Assembly (NCBI RefSeq): GCF_964355755.1
Contig: NC_092670.1
Location: forward strand, 15,809,201-15,873,200
Origin: Antedon mediterranea
Lineage: Eukaryota; Echinodermata; Crinoidea; Comatulida; Antedonidae
Length of the DNA: 64,000 nt
Reading direction: 5' to 3'
Shown: piece by piece, positions 14,101 through 29,100 of the stretch
Numbering within the stretch: position 1 is the first letter of the stretch
Layout of the letters: each line of letters starts with the position of its first letter
Program-made: the position numbers and the translations under genes
The notes under the pieces: generated by a model
The model's database searches: none
Seen by the model: only the letters and a program-made list of their open reading frames with translations
Told to the model about the DNA's origin: nothing

Positions 14101-17100
14101 AGACTTGGACCAGTAACATTCCACAACATAAACTAAGACCACTGTACAATGAGGTCCTGCCAATTTTTGATGATTATTTAAGGGCATCAAGTATAAAAGG
14201 TAGATTGAGAAAACAGTATATTGAATTTATTCAAAAAATAAAATGGAGAAAATATGACAAACATCTGTCTGTCTATTGTTTTTTAACATTAATACATTTT
14301 AAAATAATTCTATTTTTTGATTTCATAAATACACGGATATGACTACTTTTTTTCATTCACTTTTTCATGGTGAATTCAACAGTACTATGCATGTAGTTTA
14401 GAACACGGTTTTGTTAATTGTTCTAAAATCAACAACTATTTTAAAAATCAGTAACAACCACCTGTGTGGAAACCGAATCTAAATCTTTGATTATTACTCT
14501 CTGTCCAAACAGCCCAAGTCAAAGCTGAACAAATTTCAAGTAAAAGTGGATATCGTAGACATGGAGCAAGCCTTATCAAAATAAAGGAAACCTCTAGTCA
14601 GACTGAAGAAACACCATTGAAAAAGATACAACTAGGCATCCTAGATTTCCTAGGCTCACTGGGAGGACAAGTAAATTCATGTATGCTGAACACCAACAGT
14701 GAAGACATTGCGAGAATTGCTGTAGCCTGGGACAGGGAGCCAAGGTTACCATTTCCTGTACCATTTGTTGACATCAAACCAACTGTTAATCTAGGTATTG
14801 TGTTAATATTCTTTTTCTCTTTATAATCTTAGGAAGTTACTTCCTAAATAAAATGACATTCTACTCTTCAGAATATTTATTTGAATTTTTAATTTTTTAA
14901 ACATTTTATTCATTTTTAATGTATAAATGTGTCTTTTTCCAGACCTATTCTTACCAAGAATTGTAGAGTTGGCTTTGAGTTCTGGTGGTAACAGACAGAC
15001 AAAAGTAAGATTATTCTTTGTCTCATTCTCAACTAAATGAATTTGTTGCCAACAATTAGTTTCACTATTTTTTTTTGCTTTAGGTTGCAGCATGTGAATC
15101 ATTGCATACAATTGTTTTATACATGCTGGGCCGTGGAAACCAGCAAACAGGAGAAGCCCAAGCAAAGGTAACTAATGCAAAAACAGTTCTTGATCCTACA
15201 GTCCATCATTATAGGATCTTTGGCCGTGTGAAATTACTGAAAGAATGTGGTTATTAATGTATTTCTGCATTTACAGTAATATATATATTGTTTATAATTT
15301 CAGAGCCCCATGCAGAATCTCTATAAAAGAGTATTCCCTGCTCTGTTACAACTAGCTTGTGATGTCGAGGAGGTTGCCAAGCAACTGTTTGAACCATTTG
15401 TAATGCAGCTCATCCATTGGTTTACAAACAACAGAAAGTTTGAAAGCGAAGAGACTATGTCGCTCCTGGATGCCATCTTGGATGGTATCGTTCATCCTAC
15501 AGACACAGCCTTGCGTGACTACAGCGCTAAATGTGTGAAAGAGTTCTTGAAGTGGTCTATCAAACAAACTACAAAAGCTCAGCAGGAGAAATCGCCAATT
15601 AATGCAAAGTCACTTCTGAAGAGACTTTACAGCATGGCACTTCATCCAAATGTCTTCAAAAGACTTGGTGCTGCACTGGCTTTTAATAGTATATACACAG
15701 TATTTAGGTAGGTTCGCATAATAGGTGCTTATTAATGTACTGTTGGTTGGCTGATCTTGCCTTGTTAAATAGTTCACAAATAATGAATGTTTATGAGTGT
15801 AATGGTACAAATAATTGCATGACCTTTCTATAGTGCATACTATTGCATGCCATGTGACCCACAATCGTCAAATGAAAGGAATTTATTTAGGTACTTGGGT
15901 CATTTCTAGTACTTTTGGATTAGCTATCTCTCCCAATACTGACCATTCTTTGGCTGTACCTGGTTTTCAAGCAATTCTGGTATTCCAAATGTGTTGGAGC
16001 TTTTTGATTTAAAATGAATATTTTGGAGCATTTCTGGTTTTAAGAGAGTGTAGTATTGTAAGATTTGACTATAACCATGATCATTTTTTCCGGTAGAGAG
16101 GAAGATTCACTAGTTGACATGTTTACATTTGAAACTGTTGTGGTGTATATTAGAAGCCTTGCATTGGCACACTATGATGACAAGTCAGTCGGTAGGTCTT
16201 TTCAACTTATTTTTCTATACATTCTATACATGTTGTAATAGGACATGTTAGTGTAACATTTTCTGTGGTATACACAATAGGAACACAAGAACAAGCCAGT
16301 GAGGTATTGAAACATCTTGGACGAATTATGAAAGAGAAAGCCAGTATATTTAACAAGCAAAGCAAGCACAGGAGAGTGCCCAGGTAAGAAAGGTTGGTCT
16401 AGGGTGATATTGGTCAAAAATTGTATGCCAAAATATCAAGTGTATTCTCATTTATATGCTGAAGGTCAGATGTACACACTTTCAGGGAAATGGTTATGTT
16501 CTTTTAGTATGGGGAATTTTAAGAATGTGTTTTTTTTTTCTGTTCTTAGAGGCTTTCCACTAGACCTGTCTCCAACGCTTAGTCACATGGTTTTGTTTCT
16601 GTTATCTGAATGTGGGCGACCTCAGACTGAATGCCGCCACCAGTGTATGACCTTAGTTAGCCTACTGACGCCGTTACAACCAGGCATGTTGTCTATCTCT
16701 TAACCTCTGTCTACATTATCAAACTATTTTGACAAAAAAAGTGTTATGTACCAAAATACGGTGGTGATATGCCCAACTATGGTAGTGATATGACATCATC
16801 ATGTATATATATATACTGTATATGGGTACTTTGTATTTTACAAGAATTTTATTAGATCATTTAATGTTTGTTTTCCATACCAGGTGGAAATACAACTTCT
16901 GATTGGATGAGAAATACATTGAAGGAAAAAGGACCAGACTATTTCACTTCTAGGTACAGTAAATCTGTTTTCTAGTTATAATTTTCAAAGAATAGATTAT
17001 TGTCATTTATATAAATTATAATTTGATGATAATAATAATAACTCAATTTTATATAGCAATAAACACACATCATTCTCACATCGTTTTACACTATTTAGGG

Positions 17101-20100
17101 TACAGCAAAGACAACAACATTTAATTTAATAAAACAACTTTTTTAAATGGGTTTTTTGATGGGATTTTAAAATGTTATGCTATACTATGTTGATTTGATC
17201 AATATATGGTAATATTTAGATTTGAGGGTGGTGGAGGAACAGGGGTGTCTGTGGGAGGTATCAGGAAGCACCCAACACTGGCATCTATGTCAAATAAATT
17301 TACACTGAAAGCCAGCACACGCTGGTTTGACCATCTACTTGCTGCGTTGGACTGCTACTGTTGGTCTTTTGGCGAGAGCTTAATTACTCCAAATGATGTG
17401 TTTACAGGTAAGAAAGTACTTCTGCAGTGTTAATCGCATTTTTATGCTGCAGTAATCTATGACAGTTCTGCAGTACAAGTGAAATGCTTTGTATTTTATT
17501 TAGTCAATGTTCTTTATTTTTGAGTATCTTCAGTGTGTCATTTAAAAAAATGACTTTTCTTTCCATGATTCTGTTTCTACCACACTTTGCAAAATTATTT
17601 ATCTTTTGTCTCTTGTCTTCCACCTTTTTTCTTGTCTTGACCATATAATTAAATGATGATATTTAACATGTTGGATTCAGAGATGCAAATGCAATTAAAA
17701 AGGTGTTTGCATTTAAATTTTAGGAAAGAATGGTAAATCTCTGTTTGCGTCTTTGGAATTCTTTCTGCACAAGCTGGCCATGTCAGACATCACTGCAGCA
17801 ACTCGTATGTTCCGCATCAATTCCTCGGATACATTTACTCCGCAAGAAAATGAAGAGTATGACTATGCCAAGTGTACACTGACTGTTAGAGTGTTTGACT
17901 TCTTGACTGTTGTGCTTATGCGGTCGTCTGATATCCAAAAGGTATATTTTTGCTGCATCTAAAGCTCTGTCTACACTACGTGTAGAAAGAGATAAAATCT
18001 AATCCACTGGACTTATCTACATTATCAAATTTTATGTGACATGATGATGTCATATCACTACTATATTTGGGCATATCACTACCATATTTCGGTGTCTGTG
18101 TCTACACTATCAAACTGGTTTGACAAAAAAAAGTGTGATGCGGTGGTGATATTCCTAAATATGGTAGTGATAAGACATCATCGTGTCCATATTTGGGCAC
18201 ATCACATTTTTTTAGACAGAGCCTAATATAATGAATAATTTTAGCATAAATTGCAGTAAGATTAATTTATCTTATAGGTGTTGCCTCCTAAAATTCTCAA
18301 TGAAGATCTAATTGGTTTGATTGTATCCTGCATCTTGGAACCATGTAGTGTAGGATTCAACATGGCTGACATCATGGTGTCAAACAATCTACCAAAAAGA
18401 GTAAGTGTGAAAAAAGAAAATTCAAACTATTATTTCATTTATTTTAGTTTAATTATTAACTTAGCATTAATATCAAACTTGTCTTTCAGACCTGCAGTCT
18501 CCTTAAATTACTCATGGATAAAGTTCCTTCTCTACGAAACAAGATAGAATCATTCATCAAAGAAAAACTAGTTAAAAACAAGTATGTAGTTCTTTACATA
18601 TTATTATTTTATATGTAGTGTACCCTTGCCTTCCAATCCCAAGGTCCAGGTATCATTCTTAACCTAGTTTCAGGGTCGTAACTCTTGGACTATAATATAA
18701 ACAAGTTTTTATCAAGAAAAGTGGTTTTCTGTTTTTTATATACCTATGAAATAAAATATAAAATTAGCATTTTTTTTCTTTCAGAAATCTCAACATATTT
18801 AGTCGGTTGAATTCTTTATTCACTGACCCAGAGTCTGATTACACTACGCTTGGCCATCTTATATCTGGTTATGAACAGCTCCACAAAGTTGGTTTACTTG
18901 TACCAGTTGTAACCAAGGTATGGTTGTAACCTTTACATAATTATTAACACCTTCAAAACACAATGAAGTGTCCCCTGAATAGGGGTTGGCCGTAATGTTT
19001 AAAGATACATTGTCACTAATTTTTTTCATGCAAAAGTGACTCCTCAAATCAGGTTTTCCCCTAAATAGGAGTTTCACAAAGTGTTCTATTTAAATTGTTC
19101 CAGATTGCTGTAGTCTATTCTTACCATAATGATTTTTACGTTAAATTGACAGATATGTCAAAGAGGTCAATCCCCAATAAACCTTGCAAACCAAGTACTT
19201 GACTGTGTTTTCAAGTCACTTTTCGTTACTCAAGATGGATGCGTGGTAACCAGTAAGCCAACTCCTATGGCTTTGGATCTCAGACAACAACTGTTGAAAC
19301 TGGCATTTGCAATTGGTGTAAAGGTAACCTTTATGTTAATAATATTTATTCTGTTACCAATAAAATAATAACCAGGAGTTAGGCAGTCTTTAAGTATGCA
19401 TGATTTACATTTCTTCACAGACTAAATTTCTTGTGAGTTTTCTGAGAATCAAAGACCAAGTATCCAGCAGTTCCAACCCATCCAAGGGTGGAACCATCAC
19501 CAAGGGAGCGGTTTTCTTCACTACATTCAAGACGGCAATCAACTGCGAGTTTATGATGGATGTGAACGAGGTCATAAAGTTACTGATGCATGAACTTGAC
19601 GATGACCCGCAACAGACTTGCAGCATTATGGGTTCTATACTGCAATACATCATTAACGACAAACAACTTCGAAAGAAGTGAGAACATAATTTATTATGAA
19701 GATGAAAAGTTACTTGAAGTGACGTTAATTGCCATAATGTTACTGAAGTAACTAAATAAAGAATAATAGTAGTAGTATAATTACTGCAGCAATAATTCTG
19801 TTAGTATCTAAATATTATACGATTTTTTTAAAGTAACTATTAAAGATTGGTATATAGATACTCATTGGAAACTTTTTATTAATATATATAGATATGGAAC
19901 TAGCATTGTGAATTCGGTTTTATCAAATTGGAACAAATTGCGGCCATGGTGGATAGCAGGAAGCACTCGTGAAATGAAATCCGCTTGTTTGCTTTTGCTG
20001 AAAAGTTTACTGCAAATAGATTCAAAGGTACTGTATTCCCTTTTTCTTATGGATTTATAAATATATATGTATTTTAAATGGAGAGAGGCAGAATACATCA

Positions 20101-23100
20101 TTCTTTGTCGTCCATGATTTTGTTATGGTTGTTACATTTCTTTATTGTTTTATTGTATTTATATAGATCATATGAACAGCAAAGTTGAATATCAATAATC
20201 TTGACTTCAAATCAAATCTATACTAATTGCACCTTTTCTTTCAATTATAACTTTTTTTATTTTCTAGTTTGCGTCGGACTGTAAACATCCATCATTTAGC
20301 TGCATCTTCAAGATGTTTCAACAATTGCTTTGTGATAAAAAGTCACCTTTGACCTTTAAAGCTCAATTGTTGGAGGTTCTATATTTCTTTACTCAAGTTC
20401 CTGAACCACATCTCACAGAGTTGAAGTAAATATTTTTATTTGTTTTGGGAATATGACACTCCCTTTTTATATATGATATTAATTTCAAAAGTGTATGGCA
20501 CACATTATTTTTTAACATTAATTTCAAATTCAAAATAACCTTTAATTAGTTTCTTTTAAGATTTAAACAATAATGGAATAAATAAGATATAATATATAGA
20601 CATAATTATATTTTATATATTAATTTCAGAGAAAGCCTAGATGAATTTGTAACTTATAACTTTCCATTGAGTTCAACTGAGTTTAATGTTGGTACAACAA
20701 AACATAATGATTACATCACAGCATTGAATAAGGTACATATACTTAATAAATTAATCAATTCCAGAGTGGAGCTGTGGCTTAGTGGTATACAATACATGTA
20801 GAGCATCTTGTGTATGTTTGTTTCTCTCTGTTTTAACATGATTGTCATCTTTAAGAAGGATAGTGAATTAATTCGCTTATGTTATCCATGGCAATTTGCC
20901 TATATAAACAAACAAAACAAAACTTTGGATAATTTTATATGCAGTGGATTCTTAGAAAATGACTTGAAATATGTATTTTGGTTGTTTCTCCAGCTTTTAA
21001 CAGCTCTGGTTTTTTCGGGATCAATGATGTTACTGCAGGTCATCATCATCGTCGTTTGCCGTGAAGAAAAGCATGTTCATGAGAATTGCATTCAAGAAAC
21101 GTTTGCCGCTTTTATCAAAAGGTTAGTAATATAATAAACTGCATGTTAATCTGTACAATTATTGGTCTTTCTGTTGGAAATATCTCTCCATTCCCTGGAC
21201 CAGACTGTTTACTTTCTGAACCAGATCTCTCAACATCTCTGTGGACTAGAGCTAAACATTATCTTGACCTGGTCAAAATGTCTTTTACAGAAATTTGTGT
21301 TCTAATTTTACTTTGTAGACTTCAACCAGAAGAGCAAGAAAAATCATTCAATGTGGCATTTGAGATATTTCTCAAAGAATCCAGTCCGCCAAAGGAATTG
21401 CGTCGTTCAACCATTGAACGCGTCTGTATTCCAATGCTTAGGCTCTCCAGCAGTACTGCAGTCAAAAAATTCTTCACATCTCATATTAAAAAAATTCTGG
21501 GAATCATTGAAGCAAAACAAACAAAGGTCAGAAAACTCCCTCTATACTAAATGTTTTATGAGTTTACAAGTTTTTACATTCTTATAATTTATTTCTGTTC
21601 ATCAACATTTTTTTGTGGTGTAAACACCAGTTTTATTTACATTATTATCATACTTATTCTACAATGTATACAATGAATTTGTCAGACCACCATAATTTAA
21701 AATACATTTACTTCATAATAATAGCCTGTGAAAAGCTACTAAAAATATCTCGCCTGTTTAAAGATAATTTCTAAATAATTACAGTTAGGCCCACACTAGA
21801 AAACTGATAAGATCTTGTTTTTGTATGAAAAATATTAATAATTTATATATATAATAATATTTTTCCCTTTCTATCTAGTATCCTGAATCAACCTTTGAGA
21901 CTCAACTTGTGTCCAAGATTTGCTGTTTCCAGTTAGTAGAAATCATGTATTCACGTCTTACAAAAGAAGAATTACGCTCGCCAAGCTCGGAGATCAATAA
22001 AGCTTTCTGTGGCTTAGACAATACTAAAGGAGAAGAGCTTACAAGGACTATTTCTAAGTACATTTTTTTACCTTCTGCATGTATTTTATTCCTTTTCCAC
22101 GCCAACGGTAAACTCCAGGTTTGCCAAAATGATATTCCTAGCTTTGTAATACCTTATGCGATCTCTCCATTTTTGGTTGGTCTATCTCTGGGTCTTTTCC
22201 CATTTTAACTTACCGTACTACAATTAAATTTAGCTATTAAATCTTATTTACAATAGAATCAGCCGTACAGTAATGGTAGAAGATGTCCGTGGTGAGTCGG
22301 TTGCCAAGGAACTAAGACGACAACTTCACTGTATGGCTTACAATACCATGATGGCTGTAGTATGCTGTACTCAAACTGACCTGAAATTTTACAATGCTTT
22401 CCTATTCAATGATAATGCCGCTAAGGTAAATTTGTTTTAATCATTATATTTCATGTAAAATAAATAAATATAGTATCTGCAATGATAGGTATTTTTTTTA
22501 TGACTATTTTATACTATTATTTCTAACATTTTTCAACTTAATTTATAGTTTTATATGTTTACTGATGACAAGAAATTTCGTATAGGGAACTAATAAATTA
22601 ATCGAATAGAAGGAAATTGTAGATGCTAATTATTTCAGGAAATGAAATTTCAGCCCCTGTCGTTTGGTTGCAGCACTCGACACGATGGAACCCTTAGGGG
22701 AGTTGAAAGTTGTGGTATGTGCATCCACACCTGTGCGCAATTCAGCCCAGTAGGTTACATGTCGCAAGTTATTCCCCCATTTACATTTACAAATAATCTG
22801 TACTGTAAATATTATAGTTAAAACCGTTGTTTACTTACAGGGTCAGTTATTGTTTGAAAACATCATTGATTCTAGACGAGAATACAAGTTTGAAATTGAA
22901 TACGATTCACAGCCTGAGAGAAAGAAGCGGTACATTGCAATACGCAATCAAGCTAGAGCAAGCACCAGCAGTGGACAAGAAGGTGGTAAGGTGTTTGTAT
23001 GCAAGTAATCGCATACATTTGTACAGTGCAGTGTGAAGCTCTGTCTACACTATCAACCTTTATGTGAAAAAATTATGATGTGCCCATATATAGAAACAAA

Positions 23101-26100
23101 TCACTACCATATTTGGGCACATCACACTTCTTTGGTCAAACTAGTTTGATAGTGTAAACATAGCTTCAGAATAGTAGGAAACAGTGACACACAGTTGTTG
23201 TTAATATTATGTACTTCTTATTTTTATGTTTAGAATCCATTCATTACCTGTCATCTCAATACTTAGCAGACAGTAGTCTGAGCGAAGACATCCAGCGGTT
23301 TGATTTTACCAGTTCAAGGCAGTTTACACCAAGTATTGATAGTATGTCACAAGCAGACGACAGTAGGGAATCAACCAATAAGGAAGCTTCATCTTCAGAG
23401 GTAAGGTAGTTCTCAGTCGTGTCCTCCAAGTTCAAATGTCATAGGTTGTTAACTCTACTTTTACCTTTTTCAGACTCCAGCATCTGCTATGGTCTATGGT
23501 GACTCAGTCGTTATGGAAGATGATGCCCTCAATCAGCATGAATGCATGGCATCGCTGGTTGGACTTTTAAATCACATGAAGGCTAACATAATGGTGCAGA
23601 CTGCGCAGGTCAGTCTACTGAATATGCTAATTATTGAGAATATTCATTGTTACTCTGGAAGTATACAGTAGTATAGTATCCTAAAACTAAGTATCATCTC
23701 ATCATCCTATGCTGTGCAGAACCTCATTTGAATATAGTCGCACATGGTTGAATTGAAGTGAATTGACCCACAGGGCCCAATGGCTGGCATGTACTTGTAC
23801 ACAGGGGTAACCCCCTACTGTACTTTGTACTAGGTTCTTTAAAGTGCACATGAGCTAGATGTGTACACTGGACCTATGGTTTATAGTCTTTATCCGAGAA
23901 GACTTTGAGCGAATGAGCCTCGAACCCATGCCGATGTTATGGTTACGTAATTATGGTTCCACTGTCTTAACCGCTTGGCTACTCACTCACCTCAAGTATC
24001 TTGGCATGTTAGTATCTGCTTTATGCTGTTTTCTGTAGAATAATTAATGCTTATTTGTTTGTCCTTATTTGTTAATAGGGAAGTCAGAGCAGCAACATGC
24101 CAGGCTGGATGTCATGGCTTAACCAGAAGGCAAGGACATCAGGTGACCTGGGAATCAAACTGTTTATATCAAGGCTTATTGTTAATATTCCAGAGGTATA
24201 ACTTAAAATGCATATTTTGTTTTATCTGCAGTCTACCTTGTATACAACTTGTTAATAGAAATAGTTATTTATTTGCCACTGTGTATGTTTGTTTTTAGTA
24301 ATTTTGATTCTATAAATATAAAAATACCATAAAACACAATCGATTCTAGATGACTCATTTAATCCTTAACTCACAGATGAAATAGTTGGGGTCCTAAAAA
24401 CATGTGAGCAAGTTTTTGAAAAAGCAATAGTGAATTATCAGATATACAATCCTTTAGACAATAAAATACAAAATTCCTTTATTTTCTTAAAAAAATTAAC
24501 ATTAGCAACAAAATTATTTTCTTATAAGTAACATGAGTAATTATTTTTTAACACTAAATTTTTGTTTATTTTGATTCTATAGATTTTCGAACCATATGCA
24601 CAACATTGGTTTAGCCCTCTAATGAGCCTGATCATTGAGGGCAGTGGTAGTGATGGCATCCATAGCTTGGTTGTAGATATCATGGTTGTCATGCTACAGT
24701 GGACACCAGTAGCAATTCCACAAGAGCGAGCTATTGCTAATCGTTTGGTGGAGTTTCTTATGTTCTACAGTTACCATGAAACTAGACCAGTACTCCGGCG
24801 TAACCTTGATCTTATTAAGACTACAATAGAATGCTGGAAACCGGTTCTGAATATATCAACAAGGTATGTAGACATTTTAGGCTAACCCACAGCTCCCGCA
24901 GGTATCTTGTAAAAAAAAATTGTAATAGGCCTAGACTATTTTGTATTTTATTGTTAGTATTAGTATTCATATTTAAGTATCAACAACATTTATTTAGAAA
25001 CAGTTTATGAAATAAAAACAGCATACATTAATTACAATAACTTAAAATGGTGACATTAAATAAGAACTGTTTCAGGGATCAGAAAAAAAAGTAAAAGAAC
25101 TTGTCAAATACCAACCCCTAAACAAACCCTTAAATATTTGTTTATTGAATACAAATTCAACAAGTACAAGGTATTATAAATGTGGCTTTAAAAGGTCTTT
25201 CATTCATTTTCGATTTGTTTAGTGTTGTGATGAGCAGCTTTTCCATTGGAGACTGTAATGATTTGAAAAGATCTGTCGGAATTCAATTACTTGGAGTTGT
25301 GTTGGCCAACAATCTTCCACCAATTAGCCCATCATCACATGTTGATGAAGAAGTGTATGTAGATAAAAAAATGTTTATACATATCTATGATTTTAATAAT
25401 ATTAACTTTATTCTTGAGACATTTATGAAAATAGAAAGACGACATAATATGATTATATTATCATATTACTGTAGGTATTATTATCATATTATAATCATTA
25501 TGATAAAATCCTGTGAGAGAAAACATTGAGACTCTTATTTACTTAAAATGCCAATTTGTCTATGTTCTACTCCATAGTCAAAATCCTTTTTAATGGCCTA
25601 GGATCCCTTCTAGCCTTTGACATTAATTCAATATGGAAACTTCGAACTAATTTCAAAATGAAATTTTATGATAAATGAAAAATACAACAATTTAGCCACT
25701 TTAAATACAGGGCTGTAACCAGCATGAGGCAGAATTTTCATCACCCACCCAATTCTCCAGCACAGATCATCATTTTTTATATTAATAATTATATTTCTTC
25801 ATTTTTGCATCTTTTCCTCGTCCGCTTTTAACCTCTCGCTATTGAAATGTCTTGTACTGAAATGAAATAAATATTGTTTACACAGATTTTATAGCAAACT
25901 CACTAGCAATCTTTCATGCAAATACAAGCAGGTTCATGCACCAACAGCTGAGGTCATTGGAATGATAATGAAACGGATGAAAGATGAAGACCGATTGGTT
26001 GATGGAATGATACACAGAAACACTGAAAAAGAGTTGACCGCACTGCACTCTACACGAAAGGAAATCTTTATTACTTGCATGGACAAAATCTGTCTACATT

Positions 26101-29100
26101 TTCCATATTTTGCTGACCGGTAAGTTTTTCTTTATTTTGTGATATGCCCATATAACCTCTGAAAATGTGATATGCCCAAATATTCACTACCATATTTGGA
26201 CAGTTTTTGTCAAACTAGTTTGATGCTGTAAACAGAGCTTAAGGTATATCATTCAACCTTGATTTGAACCAAACATTCTGTGATTTGTAAGCACAAAACT
26301 ACAATACTACTACTTAAAATACAGATGAAAATATAAAGTTTGCAGTATAAAACATATGTTTAGTTCTGAAAAGAACTGTTAAGTTTCTGGACAATTTGTT
26401 AAATATAACTATATAAAAACATAATTTTTTGAAAAATAACATTTTTATATCTCCTTTAGGTTCATGCATAAAATACTCTTTGACTTGCCGTCTTTGCATG
26501 GACAACCCAAAGTGCAATGCGTGGACATCCTTGTTTCCAGGGTTGAGGCGATTGAAAACGTTTACATCATGATGAAGAATATTGGTATAGTAGACTTACT
26601 AAGCCACAGGTAATAAGAAATAATAATATAAATAAATATATAATATATTATAGTATGTTTTACATTCTACTTTATACATTAGCAGTATCATGTCTAGAGA
26701 ATATAAACATTTTGCAGTATCATGTCTAGAGAATATAAACATTTTGCAGTATCATGTCTAGAGAATATAAACATTTTGCAGTATCATGTCTAGAGAATAT
26801 AAACATTTTGTAGTATCATGTCTAGAGAATATAAACATTTTGCAGTATCATGTCTAGAGAATATAAACATTTTGTAGTATCATGTCTAGAGAATATAAAC
26901 ATTTTGTAGTATCATGTCTAGAGAATATAAACATTTTGTAGTATCATGTCTAGAGAATATAAACATTTTGCAGTATCATGTCTAGAGAATATAAACATTT
27001 TGCAGTATCATGTCTAGAGAATATAAACATTTTGCAGTATCATGTCTAGAGAATATAAACATTTTGCAGTATCATGTCTAGAGAATATAAACATTTTGCA
27101 GTATCATGTCTAGAGAATATAAACATTTTGCAGTATCATGTCTAGAGAATATAAACATTTTGCAGTATCATGTCTAGAGAATATAAACATTTTGCAGTAT
27201 CATGTCTAGAGAATATAAACATTTTGCAGTATCATGTCTAGAGAATATAAACATTTTGCAGTATCGTGTCTAGAGAATATAAACATTTTGCAGTATCATT
27301 ATTTAATAAGGTAGTTTAGAGGTTAGGTTAAGTTAGTATTTAGGAAAGAAATTAACAAAGCAGAATATTTTACGAGATGATACAATTTTAATTTGTTTTG
27401 CAACTTAACAGATACTCAAGTAACTCTAGTATTGTGCACAATATTTTTATTTTCAGAGATGAAGCCCAACAAGTGTCCGCACTGAAACTTGTCAATGGAA
27501 CTCTCAAAGTTCTGAAAGCTAAGGAAGTACACAGTTTGCTTCCCTCTATTGTCAATTTTGTGAGCAACTCAAGTGCTGCCTGTAGAGAGGTGATGTTTGA
27601 TATTTTGATGTGGATCTTTGATAACTACAGGTAAAGTGTGTCTATCTGACCCAACAGTAAAAAACAGCAGTTACAAATTATTTCACAGTACTTTAAAGGA
27701 ATAATATTTCTAACCAGTTTTGTTTGGTATTCGGGTATTTCAGAGATGAGACTGTGCTAGCAGAAGAAGGTGCAAAGGATGTATTAGAGATGGCTCGAGT
27801 CGCTCTTCTACAGGGACTTACAGATGAAGAGCCAGCTCTTAGGTATATTTATGTTCATAACTAATTACCATCTCATTACTAAGGACATTTTGTCTTGTCT
27901 ACATATTTCAACATTGTATACTACTTTATTTAAATAAGACAGACATTTTCCCAAATAGACTTGTGGTGCGAAACTTCTGGAGCCATGAAACTAGGCTACC
28001 AGCAAGTACTGTGGATCGAATGGTAGCAATATTACAATGCATGTACTGTCCAATCACAGAGACTGATTTCCTTAGCTATGCAACCAATTTACTATTAGAG
28101 ATGACATCACGCAGCCCCGACTACAAGAGAGAAATATTTGAAACCCCACTGTCGGAATGTAGATTTGAGGCAAGTATTGAGTAAATGTAAGAAGTGAAAT
28201 AAATATGTATAAATAAACTACAGTAGAACATCGCGTTTTGAACAACCCTTATTAAAGGGGAAAGTATTCTGCTGTATATGACATGGTGAAACAATCGTAT
28301 TTATGCTATTATTTTTGTTTTCTTCTTTCATAGGAAGTTATAATAAGCCATTCCTGGAGGCAACGTCATCAAGCGATATCAACGCCATTATTTGTAGAAA
28401 CTCAATCTAGCCAATCTTCTAGTGGTTCAGGTTCTCCTCCGTCTTATCAGGACCAGGTAGGGGGTAATATACGGGCCACTCAAGATGCACAGCAGTTCAT
28501 GGCAACTCAAGAGATTGGTAGGTCTTATTTTATTTATATAGAGATTAAAAATAATAAAATTTGGTATATCTTTATTTTTTTAAATGACACAAGCAGCCAC
28601 TGTACATCATAAGCCTACATGATAAGTAGTTACAAAAATAAAAATATATTTAAAAAAAGCAGACTATCAAAACATAATCTACAAAACTTTCTTAAATCAA
28701 AAGGAATACGAAGGAGAGGATGAGATTTAAGGCCAACATCAAGTTCGCGGAAAGGCGGGAGCATAATCCGGAATATGTCAGAAGCAAGAAGCTTCTCACC
28801 GAAAGACAACACCAGACAATCAGGCCCTATAGTATTATTCAAAGAGCCTGTGTTTGAATTCTCTCATTAAACAAAAGAGAGAAAAATAAATTGTTTTATT
28901 ACTTCATTGCAGATGCAACTGGAAACAGAAAGAATGCATATAATTGGTTGACAGGAAGCCAAGATACATTTAGTGAATTCGCAACAGGTTCAAGCCTCTC
29001 GTCATCATCTTCTTCACTGCTTTTCACGCTAAGTGAACCAAGTAAGAAACGCAAGTTTGGCAGGAAGGACTACAACAAACCAGTTGGGCCTGGGTTTGGA

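Noticed and set aside
20808-20993. Upstream extension of PRKDC exon 37 in the open frame beginning at 20808
   Set aside because: Alignment to DNA-PKcs starts at the acceptor CTCCAG (20988-20993) and exon 36 ends in phase 0 at 20732; the upstream frame is intronic and not similar to the family.
26684-27300. CRISPR-like regular repeat spacing
   Set aside because: The 32-bp units are contiguous with no spacers and lie in an intron of an animal gene, so this is a minisatellite.
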